64,000 nt of DNA, taken from contig JACPYS010000028.1 in the NCBI GenBank assembly GCA_016195915.1, positions 1-64,000 on the forward strand, read 5' to 3'. The stretch is from Betaproteobacteria bacterium. GTDB lineage: Bacteria; Pseudomonadota; Gammaproteobacteria; Burkholderiales; SG8-39. This document shows positions 41,573-50,115 of this stretch, piece after piece; within the stretch, counting starts at the first letter, position 1, and each line of letters starts with the position of its first letter. The translations under genes and the position numbers were made by a program. The notes below the pieces were generated by a model, which saw only the letters and a list, made by a program, of their open reading frames with translations, did not search any database and was not told the DNA's origin.

Positions 41573-42400
41573 TCAGTGCATGCCGAGGGCGGCCTCGATG
41601 TTGCGGACCATCGCCACCAGGCGCGGCCCGATTTCTTCCTCGAGCTGGCCCTTTTTCAGCAGGAAGGCCGGCACGCTGCAATTGAAGGCGACGATCTCGC
41701 CGTCGACCGTTCGGCGCATCGGCACGCCCACTGCATAGATCTCGCGTCGCAGGTCGCCCGTCGCCACGCAAAAGCCGCGCTCGCGGATGTCCTCCAGCGC
41801 CTTGTCCATCTGCGGCTTGTACTTGCGCTGCATCTCGGGCTGCTTGACCTTCATCTGGTTGAGCAGCGCCTCGCGCTCAGCCGGCGTACAGGCGGCGATA
41901 TAGGCGCGCCCGATCGCGCCCTGGGCGATCGGCAGCGAGGTGCCGATGTCGGGCAGCGTGGTGATGCCATTTCCGCTGCGGCTCGATTCGACATACACAA
42001 TGTTCAGACGGTCGCGGATGCCCATCGACACCGAGCCATGCGTTTGGTCGGCCAGTTCCTTCATGTGCTGGCGCGCGACTTGGCGCACGCTCATCGAAGC
42101 GAGCAGCGGATAGCCGATCGAGAGCACGGCCGAGCCGAGCTGGTATTTCCCCAGGCGCATGTTGTGGCGCAGGTAGCCGAGCTTGGTAAGCGTATAGGTA
42201 AGGCGGGATACGGTCGGCTTGGGCAACCCCGTGCGCACCGAGATTTCCTTGTTGCCGAGCATCGGCTCGAGCGGGGTGAAACAACGCAGCACTTCGAGCC
42301 CGCGCGCAAGCGTCGTGGCGAACTGCCGGTCGCCCTCGTGCTCGTAGCTGTAGCCCCGAACCTGCGCGGAAAGCGGTGCGTTGGACTCTGGTGCGCCCAT
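41573..42400 (-). CDS. IclR-family transcriptional regulator
   Basis: This is a 275-aa regulator with an N-terminal winged helix (LGNKEISVRTGLPKPTVSRL) and a C-terminal IclR effector domain (IAQGAIGRAYIAACTPAE, RERGFCVATGDLRREIYAVG). I chose ATG 42400 because GGAGGG lies 7 bases upstream; the frame continues further but lacks similarity. Aromatic-acid and short-chain-acid pathways are frequent targets. It probably controls the downstream crotonase and CaiB genes and the divergent SDR through the palindrome at 42518. Confidence 0.9.
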   Translation of the reverse strand: MGAPESNAPLSAQVRGYSYEHEGDRQFATTLARGLEVLRCFTPLEPMLGNKEISVRTGLPKPTVSRLTYTLTKLGYLRHNMRLGKYQLGSAVLSIGYPLLASMSVRQVARQHMKELADQTHGSVSMGIRDRLNIVYVESSRSGNGITTLPDIGTSLPIAQGAIGRAYIAACTPAEREALLNQMKVKQPEMQRKYKPQMDKALEDIRERGFCVATGDLRREIYAVGVPMRRTVDGEIVAFNCSVPAFLLKKGQLEEEIGPRLVAMVRNIEAALGMH

Positions 42401-42517
42401 GGGAACTCCCTCCTGGTATGGTGCCGCGCCGGTCGCCTTCGAGCGGCGTCGCGATGAGATTTGTTTCATTTCGATATTCGGTCGGGGAGGTTTGAAAGTC
42501 AACTTAGTCATATCTAT

Positions 42518-42532
42518 TTTCGCATAGCGAAA
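42518..42532. promoter_or_regulatory. Perfect palindrome, putative IclR operator
   Basis: TTTCGC-ATA-GCGAAA is a perfect 6+3+6 inverted repeat in an AT-richer gap between the divergent IclR gene and the SDR gene. It lies 118 bases from the IclR ATG and 83 bases from the SDR ATG. IclR-family proteins bind palindromes of this size, so autoregulation and control of the SDR gene are plausible. Confidence 0.6.
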
Positions 42533-42614
42533 CAATAGACAATGCTTGTGGTAAGGATTATCAGGCGCCGAAAGTGGATTAGGCTGGACATTTGCCCAGA
42601 CGAGGCCACCTTAC

Positions 42615-43382
42615 ATGCCGAACCCGATGTTTGATCTCTCCGGTCAGATCGCGCTGATTACCGGCTCCACCAAAGGCATCGGCAAGTCCATCGCGTGGGA
42701 ACTCGCGCGTGCCGGCGCAAAGGTGGCGATTTCCAGCCGCAAGGCGGACGCCTGCGAGGCCGTGCTCGCGGAGTTCCGCAGCGAGGGGCTGACCGCCATT
42801 GCCAGGCCGTGCAACGTATCGCACAAGGATGAACTCCGGGCGCTGGTGGATTTCACGCTCGCCGAGTGGGGCCGCATCGACATCGCGGTGTCCAATGCCG
42901 CCGTCAACCCCTATTACGGTCCGTTGAGCGGTTTGAGCGATGAGGTGTTCGACAAGACCATGAACGCTAACGTCAAGTCGAATCTCTGGCTGGCGAACAT
43001 GGTGATGCCGGGCATGGCCGAACGTGGCGGCGGCTCGGTGATCATGGTCGGATCGATCGCCGGACTCCTTGCCAATACCGTGGTCGGGATCTACGGCATC
43101 TCCAAGGCCGCCGACCACCATCTGGTCAGGAACCTCGCGGCCGAGTGGGGACCGAAGAACGTGCGTGTCAACGCGATCGCGCCGGGATTGATCCGGACCG
43201 ATTTCGCGCGCGCACTATGGACGGACGAAAAGCGCCGTACGGAGCGCGAAGCCGCCACGCCTCTGCGCAGGCTCGGGGAGCCCGCGGACATCGGCGGCAT
43301 CGCGGTATTCCTTGCCTCGAAGGCCGCGGCCTTCATTACGGGCCAGACCATCGTTGCCGATGGCGGGGTGACGATTCTGTAG
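42615..43382 (+). CDS. Short-chain dehydrogenase/reductase (SDR)
   Basis: This is a 255-aa classical SDR using NAD(P). It has the cofactor motif TGSTKGIGKSIA, the SNAAVNP strand (a variant of NNAG), catalytic Ser in GSIAGLLA and YGISK. The PGLIRTDFARALW and TGQTIVADGGVTIL segments are typical. A hydroxyacyl-CoA or alcohol dehydrogenase role next to the crotonase/racemase unit is plausible. It is divergent from IclR and probably shares its regulation. Confidence 0.9.
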   Translation: MPNPMFDLSGQIALITGSTKGIGKSIAWELARAGAKVAISSRKADACEAVLAEFRSEGLTAIARPCNVSHKDELRALVDFTLAEWGRIDIAVSNAAVNPYYGPLSGLSDEVFDKTMNANVKSNLWLANMVMPGMAERGGGSVIMVGSIAGLLANTVVGIYGISKAADHHLVRNLAAEWGPKNVRVNAIAPGLIRTDFARALWTDEKRRTEREAATPLRRLGEPADIGGIAVFLASKAAAFITGQTIVADGGVTIL

Positions 43383-43437
43383 CGTCACCGTGCCCTGCCG
43401 CATTGCCTCACTTTCCGTGACGTGTGACAATATTTGG

Positions 43438-43923
43438 ATGTTACCTGCTGCCCGCCGCCGCGGACGCCCCGCCAAGCCCGATGCGTTGAGCCCGGCGGAG
43501 CGCACGCGGCGCTACCGCGAACGCCGCCGCGCGCTCGGCCTGAAGGCGCGCGTGGTGTGGACCCCGGCCGATGTTCCGCCGGCCCGCGGAGACTACCCGT
43601 CGCTCGATCGGCTGCGTGAAGCGCGCCGGCGCGCGCGGGAGCGCACCGCGCGCGGCGCGGCGATCGAAGTATTGCGACGCCTGGGCAGCCGCGGGGTGCG
43701 CGCCGGCGTATTCGGTTCGCTTGCTGCGGGACGCTTCGGCCTGCATTCGGACGTGGATTTTCTCGTGACCGATTGTCCACCCGCGTTGCGATACCGTATT
43801 GAGGCGGATATCGAGGATCGCATGCAGGGCATACCCTTCGATGTTGCCTATGCCGACGAGATGCGCGAGCCCTGGCGCGCTCGCGCGCTCGCGGAGCTGC
43901 GGGATGCGTCCGCTCTTCGCTGA
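43438..43923 (+). CDS. MNT-type nucleotidyltransferase-domain protein (putative antitoxin)
   Basis: This is a 161-aa protein with an Arg/Ala-rich N-terminal half (about 85 residues) and a minimal nucleotidyltransferase domain: GVFGSLAAGRFGLHSDVDFLV, i.e. the GSxxxG and DxD motifs. In MNT/HEPN systems the MNT protein neutralises the HEPN RNase, in some cases by AMPylating it. ATG 43438 is used; the frame upstream overlaps the SDR 3' flank without similarity. It overlaps the next gene by 20 bases, the usual coupling of such pairs. Confidence 0.78.
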   Translation: MLPAARRRGRPAKPDALSPAERTRRYRERRRALGLKARVVWTPADVPPARGDYPSLDRLREARRRARERTARGAAIEVLRRLGSRGVRAGVFGSLAAGRFGLHSDVDFLVTDCPPALRYRIEADIEDRMQGIPFDVAYADEMREPWRARALAELRDASALR

Positions 43924-44446
43924 AATCGCGGCGGCGCTCGACAAGGCCGCGGCCGAGGCCGATCGCGCAAAACGCGCTGCCGAGCGCTTGTCGCGCTCCC
44001 GCGCCGATGCGCTCGGGCAATGGATCCATGTCACTGCCGTCGCGAGCGGTATCGAACATGCGTACAGCGGCATGGAACACGCGTTCAAGATCATTGCGGC
44101 CGAAATTGACGGCGCGGTGCCTGCGGCCGAGGACTGGCACGCGCGCCTGTGCGCCCTCATGTTCACGCCTGTTCCAGGCTGCCGGCCCGCGGTGTTTCCC
44201 GAGGCATTGCGCGGCGACCTCGACGATCTGCGCGCGTTCCGGCACCGCGTACGCAACCTCTACGGCAGCGAATTGATTGCGGCGGTAGTGACAGAAAAGG
44301 CGGCGCGCGCGCCGGCGATCGTGGCGCGGGTGCGCCGTGCCCTGCGCGCATTCGAGTCCGCGGTAACCCGACCTTCGACCCGCCGGAGGACTCCGGTGCG
44401 TGCACGCCGCACGCCCCCCGGGGAATCCACCTCTTCGAGCAGTTGA
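43904..44446 (+). CDS. HEPN/HepT-like protein (putative toxin partner)
   Basis: This is a 180-aa largely alpha-helical protein. The segment AFRHRVRNLYGSELI resembles the HepT-like FRHxxRHxY signature of HEPN RNases, but Asn stands where the second His is usual, so activity may be altered. A short Arg/Ser-rich tail follows. It begins inside the 3' end of the MNT gene. The two genes sit alone between the SDR and the convergent hydrolase, as a mobile defence-type pair would. Confidence 0.65.
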   Translation: MRPLFAEIAAALDKAAAEADRAKRAAERLSRSRADALGQWIHVTAVASGIEHAYSGMEHAFKIIAAEIDGAVPAAEDWHARLCALMFTPVPGCRPAVFPEALRGDLDDLRAFRHRVRNLYGSELIAAVVTEKAARAPAIVARVRRALRAFESAVTRPSTRRRTPVRARRTPPGESTSSSS

Positions 44447-44467
44447 TCCTCGATCACGCGCGCATCT

Positions 44468-46354
44468 TCACGGCGCGATGATCTCGAACCACGGCTCGAA
44501 GCTGTCGAACAGCGTGAACAGCTCGGCGAATTTCTTCGGCTCGCCCGAGATGCTCATTTCCCCGGCCGCCAAGCGCTCCTTGACGTCCGCCCGGCCCAGC
44601 GCGATCGCCGGCAACAGCGCACGCGGCAGCCGCACCGAGGCGTCCGCGTCCGCCGCCTGTTCGCCCGCGGTGTAATCCAGCACGCCGTTGCGAACGCGCA
44701 GCGTGCAGCGCTCGCCGCTGTCGGAAAACTCGAAGTTGAGCGTGATCGGGCGCCCGGCGGCCTTCGGCCCGTTCAGGCGCACCGCGAGGAAATCGAAGAA
44801 CATCGCCAGCGACATGCTGCGCGCCACGTCGGGCGCAAATCCGCGCGCGCCCGGACGTTTGCGGATTCCCGCGCGCAGCTCCATCGCGCCGGTCAGGTAG
44901 AAGTTGCGCCAGATCGCGCTCTCCGCCTGGTAGCCGAGCTGCTCCATCGCGTCGGCCGCCAGTTCCCGCGCCCGCTGGTTGCCCGAATCCGCAAACACGA
45001 CGTGGGAGAGCACTTCGGCCACCCACCGGTATTCGCCTTGTGCGAGATGCCGCTCGGCGCGCGCGATCACCGCGTCGGCACCGCCCATGTACTCGACGTA
45101 TTTCTTCGCCGCGTCTTCCGGCGGCAGCGGGTTGAGATGCGCGGGGTTCGCGTCGAACCAGCCGAGGTACTTCTGGTAGACGGCCTTGGCGTTGTGGCTG
45201 ACCGTGCCGTAATAGCCGCGGTTGTACCACTCGCGCGCAAGCGTTTCCGGCAGCGCGAGTTCCTCGGCAATCTCATTCATGGACCGGCCGTGGTTGGCGA
45301 GGCGCAGCGTCTGGTCGTGGATGTAGCGATAGGCGTCCGCGTGCCGCGTGATGTACCGTGCGATGTGCGCGCCGCCCCAGCGCGGCCAGAAGTGTCCGGT
45401 GAACATCACCTCCGAGTGCTCGCCGAACAGACGCAGCGCTTCGCGCAGGTAATGCGCCCAGGCGCTCGCGTCGCGTACCTGCGCGCCGCGCAGGGTGTAG
45501 AAATTGTGCAGGCTTGCATTGGCGTTCTCGGCCAGGTGCAGTGTGCGCAGCTGCGGCAGGTGAAAGTTCATCTCCGCCGGCGCCTCGGTATCGGGTGTCA
45601 GCTGAAACACGAATGTCACATCGCCGATTTCCACTTCCTCACCCGTGCGGGTAATGGTGCGGGTCGGGGCAATCAGCGACAGCGTGCCGGTGGAGGTCGC
45701 CTTGCCGATCCCGGCGTCGAGCTGACCGCAGGCGCAGCGCGGCAGCAGGTTGCCGTACATATAACCGGCGCGTCTGCCCATCGCCACGCCGGCAAACAGG
45801 TTCTCGCTGATGGCATGCTTGATGAAACCTTCGGGGGCGATGATCTGCACGCGCCCGGCACGTACCTCGGCCTCGTCGACGACGCCGCGCACGCCGCCGA
45901 AGTGGTCGGCATGGCTGTGGGTGTAGATCACCGCGATCACGGGCCTTTTCGGCCGGTGCCTGAAGTAGAGCTCGAGCGCGGCGCGCGCCACCTCGGTTGA
46001 AATCAGCGGGTCGACCACGACCACGCCATCGGAGGTCTCGATGAAGCTGATGTTGGAGATGTCAAAACCGCGCACCTGATAGATGCCCGGGGTCACCTCG
46101 AACAGGCCGCAGTGCAGGTTGAGCAGCGCATTGCGCCACAGGCTGGGGTTGACGGTGTCGGGTGAATCACCGTCGAGAAACGCGTAGCAGCGCAGATCCC
46201 AGACAGTCTTGCCCTCGGCGTCGGTCACGACGAGGTCGCGCGCGCTTTCGATCCTGCCGCGCGCGGCGAATTCGAAATCCTCCCGATCCGAAAAATCCAA
46301 TCCGGTCCGCGCCGCCGCATTGGCTGCGCGCGTGGCGGCGCTCGCGTCCTTCAC
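44468..46354 (-). CDS. Alkylsulfatase-type metallo-beta-lactamase-fold hydrolase (SdsA-like)
   Basis: This is a 628-aa enzyme of the SdsA1/Pseudomonas alkylsulfatase type. The dinuclear zinc motif THSHADHFGG is at residues 145-154, with further ligands expected around AENANASLHNFY and MFTGHFWPRWGG. After the catalytic domain come a helical dimerisation domain and a C-terminal SCP2-like domain that binds hydrophobic chains. No obvious signal peptide is seen. GTG 46354 overlaps the stop of the upstream GMC gene. Together they suggest release and oxidation of a long-chain alcohol from an alkyl sulfate or ester. Confidence 0.88.
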   Translation of the reverse strand: MKDASAATRAANAAARTGLDFSDREDFEFAARGRIESARDLVVTDAEGKTVWDLRCYAFLDGDSPDTVNPSLWRNALLNLHCGLFEVTPGIYQVRGFDISNISFIETSDGVVVVDPLISTEVARAALELYFRHRPKRPVIAVIYTHSHADHFGGVRGVVDEAEVRAGRVQIIAPEGFIKHAISENLFAGVAMGRRAGYMYGNLLPRCACGQLDAGIGKATSTGTLSLIAPTRTITRTGEEVEIGDVTFVFQLTPDTEAPAEMNFHLPQLRTLHLAENANASLHNFYTLRGAQVRDASAWAHYLREALRLFGEHSEVMFTGHFWPRWGGAHIARYITRHADAYRYIHDQTLRLANHGRSMNEIAEELALPETLAREWYNRGYYGTVSHNAKAVYQKYLGWFDANPAHLNPLPPEDAAKKYVEYMGGADAVIARAERHLAQGEYRWVAEVLSHVVFADSGNQRARELAADAMEQLGYQAESAIWRNFYLTGAMELRAGIRKRPGARGFAPDVARSMSLAMFFDFLAVRLNGPKAAGRPITLNFEFSDSGERCTLRVRNGVLDYTAGEQAADADASVRLPRALLPAIALGRADVKERLAAGEMSISGEPKKFAELFTLFDSFEPWFEIIAP

Positions 46355-47946
46355 GCTACGCGCCGCGCCGCGCGGATGAATTCGACGGCCTTCTCGCCGA
46401 TCATCATCGAGGGCGCGTTGGTGTTGCCGCCGATCAGCGTCGGCATGATCGATGCGTCGGCGACGCGCAAGCGTTCGATGCCGCGGACGCGCAGTCGCGG
46501 ATCCACCACCGCCATCTCGTCCACGCCCATCTTGCAGCTGCCGACCGGGTGGTACACGGTATCGGAGCGCTCGCGCAGCATCTGCTCGAGGTCCGTGTCC
46601 GACGCCGGCGGTATGCCGTACAGGCCGCGCGTGCGGAACGGCGCGAGCGCAGGCTGCTCGAGAATCCGCTGCATCAGGCGCGCGCCCCGCGAGAGCGTCG
46701 CCAGGTCATCCGCGTGCGAGAGGAACGCCGGGTCGATGCGCGGCGGCGCCAAAGGGTCTGCGCTCGCAAGACCCACCGATCCGATGCTTTTCGGGCGCAG
46801 CACGCAGACGTGGCACGAGAACCCCAGGCGGAAATGGCGTTTGCGTGCGTGATCATCGACCAGACCGGTTACGAAATGCAGCTGCACGTCCGGACGCTCC
46901 AATGCCGGGTCGGTCTTGAGAAAGCCGCCCGCTTCGGCGAAATTGCTGGCGAGCGGCCCCGTGCCCGAGCGGCGGAATTCGCCCCAGGCCCTCGCCATGT
47001 TGAACAGGCCACGCGGCGAAAACCCGAGGAGGTCGGTGCGGGGCGATTCGTAGCCGGCGATGAAATCGATGTGATCGCGCAGGTTCCTGCCGACGCCGGG
47101 AAGTTCGTGCACCTGCGCGATGCCGTGCGGCGCCAGTTCTGCGCGCGGCCCGATGCCGGAAAGGAGCAGCAACTGCGGCGAGCCGAACGCGCCCGCCGCG
47201 ACGATCACTTCCGCGGCGGCATTCAGGACCGTGCGGCCCCGGGCTCCCGCGACTTCCACGCCGGTGCAGGTCTTTGCCTCGAGGATCAGACGGCTTGCGT
47301 GAACCTGAGTAAGGACCTTCAGGTTCGGCCGCGCTTCGGCGCCGCGCAAATAGGCGTGCGCCGCGCTCCACCGCCTGCCCGCCTTTTGCGTCACCTGATA
47401 GATGCCGACGCCCTCCTGCTCGGCGCCGTTGAAGTCCGCGTTCCTGCGAAAGCCTGCCTGCACGCCGGATTCGACGAAGGCATGCGACATCGGGTGCGCA
47501 GAGCGTGCGTCGGCGACATTGAGCACTCCGCCCGTGCCGTGGAATTCATCCGCACCGCGCTCGTTGTGCTCCATGCGCTTGAACACCGGCAGCAAGTCCG
47601 GCCACCCCCAGCCCGGATTGCCGAGCGCCGCCCAGTCGTCGTAGTCCTTCGCATGTCCACGGATGTAAATCATCGCGTTGATCGAGCTCGATCCGCCGAG
47701 CACCTTGCCGCGCGGCTGGTAACCGCGCCGGCCGTTCAACCCGGGCTGTGGGACCGTCTCGAACGCCCAGTTGTACAGGCTCGACGGAAGCATGATCCCG
47801 GCGCCAAAAGGAATTTCGATCAGCTGCGAATCGTCATTCTTGCCTGCCTCGACGAGGCACAGCTTGACCGCCGGATCTTCCGTCAGCCGCGCCGCGAGCG
47901 CGCATCCGGCGGATCCGGCACCCACCACGATGTAATCGAAATCCAT
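46351..47946 (-). CDS. GMC-family FAD-dependent oxidoreductase (choline/alcohol dehydrogenase-like)
   Basis: This is a 531-aa flavoprotein that oxidises an alcohol to an aldehyde. It begins MDFDYIVVGAGSAGCALAAR (dinucleotide fold) and has GMC signature 1 (GKVLGGSSSINAMIYIRGH), signature 2 (GAFGSPQLLLLSGIG) and the C-terminal active-site His/Asn pair in YHPVGSCKMG and GGNTNAPSMM. It probably oxidises the alcohol produced by the coupled alkylsulfatase-like hydrolase. The divergent AcuI-like gene starts 38 bases away. Confidence 0.9.
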   Translation of the reverse strand: MDFDYIVVGAGSAGCALAARLTEDPAVKLCLVEAGKNDDSQLIEIPFGAGIMLPSSLYNWAFETVPQPGLNGRRGYQPRGKVLGGSSSINAMIYIRGHAKDYDDWAALGNPGWGWPDLLPVFKRMEHNERGADEFHGTGGVLNVADARSAHPMSHAFVESGVQAGFRRNADFNGAEQEGVGIYQVTQKAGRRWSAAHAYLRGAEARPNLKVLTQVHASRLILEAKTCTGVEVAGARGRTVLNAAAEVIVAAGAFGSPQLLLLSGIGPRAELAPHGIAQVHELPGVGRNLRDHIDFIAGYESPRTDLLGFSPRGLFNMARAWGEFRRSGTGPLASNFAEAGGFLKTDPALERPDVQLHFVTGLVDDHARKRHFRLGFSCHVCVLRPKSIGSVGLASADPLAPPRIDPAFLSHADDLATLSRGARLMQRILEQPALAPFRTRGLYGIPPASDTDLEQMLRERSDTVYHPVGSCKMGVDEMAVVDPRLRVRGIERLRVADASIMPTLIGGNTNAPSMMIGEKAVEFIRAARRVA

Positions 47947-47984
47947 TCTTCCTCCCCCGGTTCGAACGGCTAGAATCCCGCCCC

Positions 47985-48974
47985 ATGGAAACATTTCGTG
48001 CATTTCGCGTCTACGACGACGGCAAGTTCGGCAGCGGGCGCGCGGTGACGATGTCGCGCGCCGAACTCGACAGAGGCAGCGTGGTGGTGCGCACGGCGTT
48101 CGCCAGCGTCAATTACAAGGACGCGCTCACCGCGCTTGGCAAGGCGAAGATCGCCCGCAAGTTCCCGCTGGTAGCCGGCATCGACCTCGCCGGTACGGTC
48201 GAGTCTTCGCAAGACGCGCGCTTCAAGGCGGGCGACGAAGTAATCGTTCACAGTTTCGGCCTGGGTGGCGAGCACGACGGCAGCTACGCGGACGTAGGCC
48301 GTTTTCCCGCCGAGTGGGTGGTACCGTTGCCCAAGGGCCTGACGCTGTTCGATGCAAGCGCGCTGGGCGTTGCCGGCCATACCGTGGGTGTCGGGATTGA
48401 CCTGATGCAGTTGAACGGGCTCACGCCGGACAAGGGCAAGGTTCTGGTGAACGGAGCAACCGGCGGGGCGGCAAGCGTGGCGATAGACATCCTCTCCGGG
48501 CTCGGGTTCCATGTGGTCGCGCTGACCGGCAAGATGAATGAAGCGGATTACCTGCGTTCCCTCGGTGCGGCCGAAGTGATTGACCGCCATTCGATGAATT
48601 ACGGCACCAAACCGCTCGAAGCGGCCATGTGGGCGGGCGCGGTCGATTCGGTGGGTGGCGAGCAGCTTGCGTGGTTGATCCGCACCATGCAGCGCGAGGG
48701 CGTGATCACGGCATTCGGCAATGCGAGCGGCAACGAGTTCAAGGGCAACGTGCTGCCGTTCATCCTGCGCGGCGTGCGCGTGCTCGGCACCAACGTGGAC
48801 AATCCGCTCGAAGGAAAAAAGCGCATCTGGCAGCGCCTGGCGACGGACCTCAAGCCGCGCTGCCTCGAGCGGATCGCGCGGCGCATCCGCTTCGATGCGC
48901 TGCCGCAGGCGTTCGACGACTTGCTCGCGGCACGCATGCGCGGGAGGCAGGTGGTCGATTTCTCGCTCCGATGA
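47985..48974 (+). CDS. acuI: AcuI/YhdH-family acrylyl-CoA reductase (NADPH)
   Basis: This is a 329-aa zinc-free MDR protein of the YhdH/AcuI group, which reduces acryloyl-CoA to propionyl-CoA. It has SVNYKDALTALGKAKIARKF and FPLVAGIDLAGTV, the cofactor-binding VLVNGATGGAASVAIDIL and LPFILRGVRVLGTNVDN, all characteristic of this group. It may detoxify acryloyl-CoA from catabolism of odd-chain or methylated compounds. It is divergent from the GMC gene and followed by a Bug receptor gene. Confidence 0.88.
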   Translation: METFRAFRVYDDGKFGSGRAVTMSRAELDRGSVVVRTAFASVNYKDALTALGKAKIARKFPLVAGIDLAGTVESSQDARFKAGDEVIVHSFGLGGEHDGSYADVGRFPAEWVVPLPKGLTLFDASALGVAGHTVGVGIDLMQLNGLTPDKGKVLVNGATGGAASVAIDILSGLGFHVVALTGKMNEADYLRSLGAAEVIDRHSMNYGTKPLEAAMWAGAVDSVGGEQLAWLIRTMQREGVITAFGNASGNEFKGNVLPFILRGVRVLGTNVDNPLEGKKRIWQRLATDLKPRCLERIARRIRFDALPQAFDDLLAARMRGRQVVDFSLR

Positions 48975-49076
48975 TCGCGTCACCGCGCTGCGCGTGTGCA
49001 TGAGTAGAATGTAGGCGCGGTGCGAACTGCAGGTCAAGCGCGGGTGCGACTGCGACCCGATCGAGGAGGAGGAGGC

Positions 49077-50060
49077 ATGTCGAATCTCATTCGCCTGCTG
49101 GCGTTGCTGGCGGCGGTTGCGTCGGTTCCCGCAGCGCTCGCGCAAAAGGAATATCCCGCGGGCAAGGTGGTCAAGCTGGTGGTGCCGTTTCCCGCCGGGG
49201 CAAGCACGGACGCGGTCTCCCGCCTGGTTGCACAGAGGCTGGGCGAGGCGCTGGCCACACCGGTGATCGTGGACAATCGTCCGGGCGCGTCGGGGATCAT
49301 CGGCTCGGAGATCGTGGCGAAAAGCGCACCCGACGGGCTTACGCTGATGTTCACCATCGGCGCGCCGCTGGTGATGAATCCGATCACTTACCGAAAGCTG
49401 CCCTACGATGCGGATCGCGATTTCATGCCGGTGGCGCAGATCGCCACGCTCACCTCGTTCCTGGTCGTCACCCCCGCGTTTCCGGCGAAGGACATCAGGG
49501 AATTCATGGCGCTGGCGAAGGCAAAATCGCGCCGCATCACGTTCGGCTCCTTCGGCACCGGCACCGGCGGGCACGTGGCGGGTGAGTTCTTCAACAAGGT
49601 CTATGGCACGGCAATGGACCATGTGCCCTACAAAGGCGTTGCCGATGCGGTGCGCGACGTGATTACCGGGCAGATCGATACCATGTTCATCGACCTCACC
49701 ACCGCCGGTCCGCTGATCAAGTCGGGCAAGCTTCGTGCACTCGCCGCGGTCGGCACGGTGCGCGCGCCCGCACTGCCGAACGTGCCGACCTTCGCAGAGT
49801 CGGGTTTTCCGGGCCTCGAGCGCATGAGCAAGGGTTGGTACGGTCTGCTCGCGCCGGCGAAGACGCCGCGCCCGGTGCTCGAGCGCCTGGCGAAGGAGGC
49901 CGAAAAGATCGTGCGCTCGGCCGACACGGCGGCCAGGTTCGCCGAATGGGGCCTCGAACCGGCCGGAATGGCGCTGGAAAAATTCTCCGAGCAGATACGC
50001 GCCGAGCGCTCGATCAACCGCAAGATCATCGACGAGATCGGCGGCATCACGCTCGAGTGA
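49077..50060 (+). CDS. Bug/TctC-family periplasmic solute-binding receptor
   Basis: This is a 327-aa receptor with signal peptide MSNLIRLLALLAAVASVPAA and the blocks LVVPFPAGASTDAVSR, VDNRPGASGIIGSE and VAKSAPDGLTLMFTIG. A GAGGAGGAGG site precedes the ATG. The stop codon lies inside the first unit of a 22-bp tandem repeat. It is 102 bases downstream of the AcuI-like gene and convergent with TetR. Confidence 0.88.
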   Translation: MSNLIRLLALLAAVASVPAALAQKEYPAGKVVKLVVPFPAGASTDAVSRLVAQRLGEALATPVIVDNRPGASGIIGSEIVAKSAPDGLTLMFTIGAPLVMNPITYRKLPYDADRDFMPVAQIATLTSFLVVTPAFPAKDIREFMALAKAKSRRITFGSFGTGTGGHVAGEFFNKVYGTAMDHVPYKGVADAVRDVITGQIDTMFIDLTTAGPLIKSGKLRALAAVGTVRAPALPNVPTFAESGFPGLERMSKGWYGLLAPAKTPRPVLERLAKEAEKIVRSADTAARFAEWGLEPAGMALEKFSEQIRAERSINRKIIDEIGGITLE

Positions 50061-50094
50061 TCCAAACATCACGCTCGAGTGATCCAAACATCAC
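50046..50094. repeat. 22-bp direct tandem repeat over a stop codon
   Basis: Two identical 22-base units (50046-50067 and 50068-50089) are followed by the first five bases of a third. Each unit contains CTCGAGTGATCC; the first unit supplies the Bug gene's TGA at 50058-50060. It looks like replication slippage at the gene end; no function is evident. Confidence 0.85.
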
Positions 50095-50115
50095 ACTGGA
50101 CTGAGCCAGACTCGC

